Position numbers and translations under genes: made by a program
The notes under the pieces: model-generated
Seen by the model: the letters and a program-made list of their open reading frames with translations, nothing else
Told to the model about the DNA's origin: nothing
Database searches by the model: none
In this document: in pieces, positions 60,541 to 64,000 of the stretch
How the letters are laid out: the number at the start of each line of letters is the position of its first letter
How positions within the stretch are numbered: the stretch's first letter is position 1
DNA from: Actinomucor elegans
Taxonomy: Eukaryota; Mucoromycota; Mucoromycetes; Mucorales; Mucoraceae
Direction of reading: 5' to 3'
Length of the DNA: 64,000 nt
Assembly: GCA_026027325.1 (NCBI GenBank)
Contig: JAMSLZ010000005.1
Coordinates: 2,914,001 to 2,978,000 of the forward strand

Positions 60541-61190
60541 TCTTTAAGGTCTCTTGATTGTTAAAACGAAACAGCTTGAAACAGGTGTTTCGTACCTATA
60601 ATATCGCTGTTGAGTTTATTTTTATTTTTTTCCTTGCAGGTCACAGAAAAAAAGATACGCGCACTTTAAAACGATGCATCAGGCACCAAGTACCAATGTT
60701 GAAGACGCGTCCTTTTCTTTGTTGGTCTTGATGAAAAATCATCCTTAGCAAATTTACTTACAATAAAAGAGCTCTTGATACTTGATAGAAGGATGCAAAC
60801 AATGTATAACTATATTTCAAGACATAACTATAAATATCTGAGCCTCAGGAAAAAGCTTTGACGACGGTCAAAATTTCAGCTTTTTCTGTGACTATAGTAA
60901 AACCTCAAGAAAAGCAGCAATGTCTGCTAAATGCTCAGTGCTTAACAGCTCTATAGCAATCCATAGAATGTCATCTAAAGAAATAGATATGCTCAAATCA
61001 ACATAAATGAAGATAAGCTCTCTACAACGTGTCAGCTATAACTCAATATTTCGAAAGTCCTATTAGATATCCTCCGTTGAAAGAACGATACAAAGCTAGG
61101 TCATTGTTACTCTTTTTTTTTAGATCACATTGAGTCAAGTGTTGGTATTTTAATCTCGTTGCAATGGCTTGCATTTTCAACAGTTTTGGA

Positions 61191-61238
61191 TTTTTCGATC
61201 AATCTCAGTCGAACATCGCACTAGAATAAGTCTATATG
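61191..61238 (+). repeat. Dispersed intergenic repeat, degenerate copy
   Basis: TCGATCAATCTCAGTCGAAC then ATCGCACTAGAATAAG. The left half matches the family core. Confidence 0.45.
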
Positions 61239-61360
61239 TTTATGATAAACTGTTTAATTTATCATGGCTTTTAATTGATCAAAATCTAATGATTATGTTC
61301 AATATTAATAGCTAGTAAGGATTTATCTACCTTTCCTGCTAAACTAGATATATTGATCTG

Positions 61361-61420
61361 TCTGTTTCTCGACTAAGGTCGCAACTGTTAAGTAGTTCAT
61401 ACTCAGAGTGGGCCGATAGT
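61361..61420 (+). repeat. Dispersed intergenic repeat, degenerate copy
   Basis: GTTTCTCGACTAAGGTCGCA then ACTGTTAAGTAGTTCATACT and CAGAGTGGGCC. Further on, ATTTGGCTGAAATGC parallels the block after the 45961 copy. Confidence 0.5.
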
Positions 61421-62502
61421 ACGTTTATATTAGAACTTTTATTTGGCTGAAATGCAAGCAATATATTATACTCGTCAAAAGTAAGGGTATATTATATGGT
61501 ATGACATGTATAAGGACTACAATTCCCATAAGATTAGGCGACTTCTCTTTTAAACTGCGTCCTTTTTAATTGCAAACGTAAATGATATTATTATCGAAGA
61601 TATATACTGCTATACCCATTGCCATCACCCTTTTTGCATGCTGGTATACTGTTGTGTGTGGCAAATATACCTTATATATATATATATATATATTTCAATC
61701 GCTGACATACGTTTCAAAAAGGGCTATAGTGCCCAAGATGAATTAACAAGTCAGTATCAGCAACAAAAAATATTATACTATTAAAAAAGACACATAAAAA
61801 TGCCACTATAACCCGTTAACAATCTAATATTGACCTAAATACCATATCCGAGCAGTTTTATTATTTTTGTAGCAGCGTTTAATGATATCAAAAATACTTG
61901 ACGATACTTGATTTTAACTCTGGATCTTGGATAACTAAATCATAACTAGAAAAATCGATGCATTCTTATATCTTTTAGTAGGAAACATGATTAAAGATGA
62001 AGTAAAATCTGATGTGAAGAGAGAGAGAAAACATTACTTAAAGGGGCTCTTCTATGAAGCGCGTCAAGCAACATTATAAAAGTATTACGTAACATGACGA
62101 GTTTATCGATATAATAATTGTATAATATTGAAAAAGAAAGGATAACTACTGAGGAACTCGCTTGCTTCTGATGCTCGAGGACTATCAACTAGAGAATTTG
62201 TATGATTTACGAGTAACAAGAAACAAGATATTCAGTAAAAAAAAGTTTGACCAATAACCTCATTTTAGAACATAAACTATTACTACTGTACTTTATTACA
62301 TTTGCGGTCCATCGTATAAAACATTTATACAGAACCGCAAGTTAGATAGAATTACGGCTTCATGTGACTCTCTTGTCGGTTACGTCCAGTTGTACAGAGT
62401 CTATTGTCCCATCATATGAAGAATGCCCCATCGTTTTTAATAAAGTATGCATATATAATTCGAATTCTTCTATTTACTTTTTGTTTTTTATTATCATTTC
62501 TC

Positions 62503-64000
62503 ATGTCTCTCACTTATACAACAACCGAATCCATTGAGGATTATGTGACCTGTTTACGTGGGTCATATACCACAGGTAATAGTTCTACAATGGCATTAGC
62601 AAGCGTACTCATTTGTTCGTTTAGGTAAATCAAGAGATACGTTTGCAAGAAAGTTTTATATCGAACGCCTTCATGCTCTTGTAAAGGACAATGAGGAGAG
62701 GTTTTATGAAGCACTAGCAAAGGACTTGAATAAGTCAAGAGCTGAAGCTCTTTCAAGTGAAATAAGTCCAGTCTTAGAGGAGTGTGCTTATTTTTTGGAT
62801 GTACGTAATTATCCATTGAAAGTAACTTGCACTCATGCGTATCCTTTTAGAATTACGAAAGCCTTACAAAGAGTAAGAAGGTCAAAGCACGTCTTGCAGC
62901 TAATAGACTTGACAGTGCATATGTACGACGAGAAGCAAAGGGTGTTGTGCTGATTATTTGTAAGTGAGACATTCACACTATACAGCTTACGTTACTAAAT
63001 ATCATGCATCCATATAGCTACATGGAATTATCCTCTCCAGGTAATCTTAATAGGACTTGATAATCTTAGGATAAGAACTTGTCTCTAATGTTAACTGTAT
63101 AATAGGTGTCATTAGTCCCTTTTGGTAAAACTCGAGTACAGCATGAATACTTTGCATGATACTAATGACGATTCTTTTTTGTAACATTACTCTGAATAGC
63201 TGGTGCACTCGCTGCCGGCAACTGCGTTGTCCTAAAGGTATATTAACTAACAGGTTCAATAAGTCATCATATGTTACTTACTCTGAATGCAATAGCTCTC
63301 TGAAATCTCTGTTCATACCTCTGCATTGATCACAGAACTTCTTCCAAAGTACCTTGATTCTTCTATGTACCGTGTTGTAAACGGAGGTGTTGAAGAAACT
63401 CAATGTTTACTTCGGCAAAAGTTTGATCACATCTTTTTTACAGGTAATTCTTTGGTAGCAAAATCTATTATGGCAGCCGCTTCTCAACATCTGACACCTG
63501 TCACTTTGGAACTTGGAGGAAAGTCGTAAGATGAACGTACTATAATCATTATTTTTATAACACGAGATCTGATAAAAAAGACAATATTTATACACATATA
63601 TAGACCAGCCATTGTTACAGCAGATGCTGATATGCAGATTGTAGCTAATCGTATTGCGTTTGGAAAGTTCTTTAACGCTGGCCAAGTAAGTCAACTCTCG
63701 ATTAAAAACTAAGCAGACATTTATAATATACATTAGAGTTGCGTTGCTGTTGATTATGTATTTGTACCTAAAACTCATCTCGATGCGTTTTTGAAAGCTA
63801 TAACCAACACTTTGACAAATTGGTACGGTGCTGACCCTCAGCAATCCAAGGACTATGGTCGTATTGTCAACCACAAGCACTTTGATCGACTTTTGTCCGT
63901 GCTGAACCATCGGGAAAGCGGCAAGGTCGTTATTGGCGGTCAAAGTGATCGTGAATCGAGGTATATTGCGCCCACCGTGATTACCGAGGTCGACTTTGAC
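62503..64000 (+). CDS. Aldehyde dehydrogenase, fatty-aldehyde (ALDH3) type, 3' end beyond window
   Basis: NAD(P)-dependent oxidation of long-chain aldehydes to fatty acids, likely membrane-linked through a C-terminal tail that is not in the window. Nine exons so far: 62503-62575, 62625-62800, 62851-62959, 63018-63040 (23 nt), 63106-63124 (19 nt), 63200-63237, 63296-63525, 63604-63685 and 63737 to the edge. They give 338 residues of about 480-510. Motifs: [63 protein letters not shown], the general-base Glu in [12 protein letters not shown], and the catalytic Cys about 252 in FFNAGQSCVA. The usual KPSE becomes KLSE. A GTAATT after FFTG resembles a donor, but reading through it gives the conserved text. 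Confidence 0.92.

Larger units (their letters stand above)
60541..62502. other. Divergent intergenic region, AT-rich, repeat-bearing
   Basis: About 2 kb with two dispersed-repeat copies and an (AT)n tract at 61673-61693. No gene recognised; a 65-codon minus frame at 61991-62188 has no support. Confidence 0.6.

Overview
The window is nuclear DNA of a filamentous fungus. Genes are split by many short GT-AG introns (mostly 45-110 bp) and are separated by AT-rich spacers full of homopolymer runs. The protein set is that of a typical fungal nucleus. The intron density, the very small exons, the base composition and the presence of an Rrm4-like protein together suggest an early-diverging lineage, most likely Mucoromycota/Mucorales. 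That placement is inference. No rRNA, tRNA, CRISPR array, bacterial feature or intact transposon was found.

I rebuilt the exon structures by hand, requiring splice-site consensus, reading-frame continuity across every junction and a length divisible by three. Left to right: a TRF4-type poly(A) polymerase (-), a Gfo/Idh/MocA oxidoreductase (+), the splicing kinase PRP4 (-), an unrecognised Cys-rich protein (-), a membrane-anchored DUF4442 hotdog protein (-), ribosomal protein eL34 (+), the nucleolar factor ESF1 (-), a 5 kb gene desert, the seven-exon ERH homolog (+), an Rrm4-like RNA-binding protein (+), a class-3 lipase (-), a trimethyllysine dioxygenase (-), an SR protein with two zinc knuckles (+), 6-phosphogluconolactonase (+), a secreted Gly/His/Asn repeat protein (+), two small conserved proteins that converge (+/-), SPF45 (+), an orphan C2H2 protein (-), phosphatidylinositol 4-kinase STT4 (-), an M16 metallopeptidase (+), a Tctex-type dynein light chain (-), and a fatty-aldehyde-type ALDH that runs off the right edge (+).

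Many of these genes act on RNA: TRF4 in nuclear decay, PRP4, SPF45 and the SR protein in splicing, ESF1 and eL34 in ribosome biogenesis, ERH in meiotic/nuclear RNA elimination in fission yeast, and the Rrm4-like protein in mRNA transport. Eukaryotic gene neighbours need not be functionally linked, so I claim no operon-like relation. Convergent genes are packed extremely tightly (stop codons 2, 41, 55 and 152 bp apart), whereas several 5' flanks and spacers are 1-5 kb long.

The most interesting items are: (1) the Rrm4-like gene, whose RRM-RRM-RRM-linker-MLLE layout and predicted 795 residues fit the endosomal mRNA-transport protein known from Ustilago; (2) a degenerate dispersed repeat with a recognisable core in at least fifteen places, all in intergenic AT-rich DNA; (3) micro-exons of 3, 7, 8, 10 and 15 nt in ERH, STT4 and SR genes, which automated gene calling would probably miss; (4) a secreted low-complexity protein with a recent 69 bp internal duplication.
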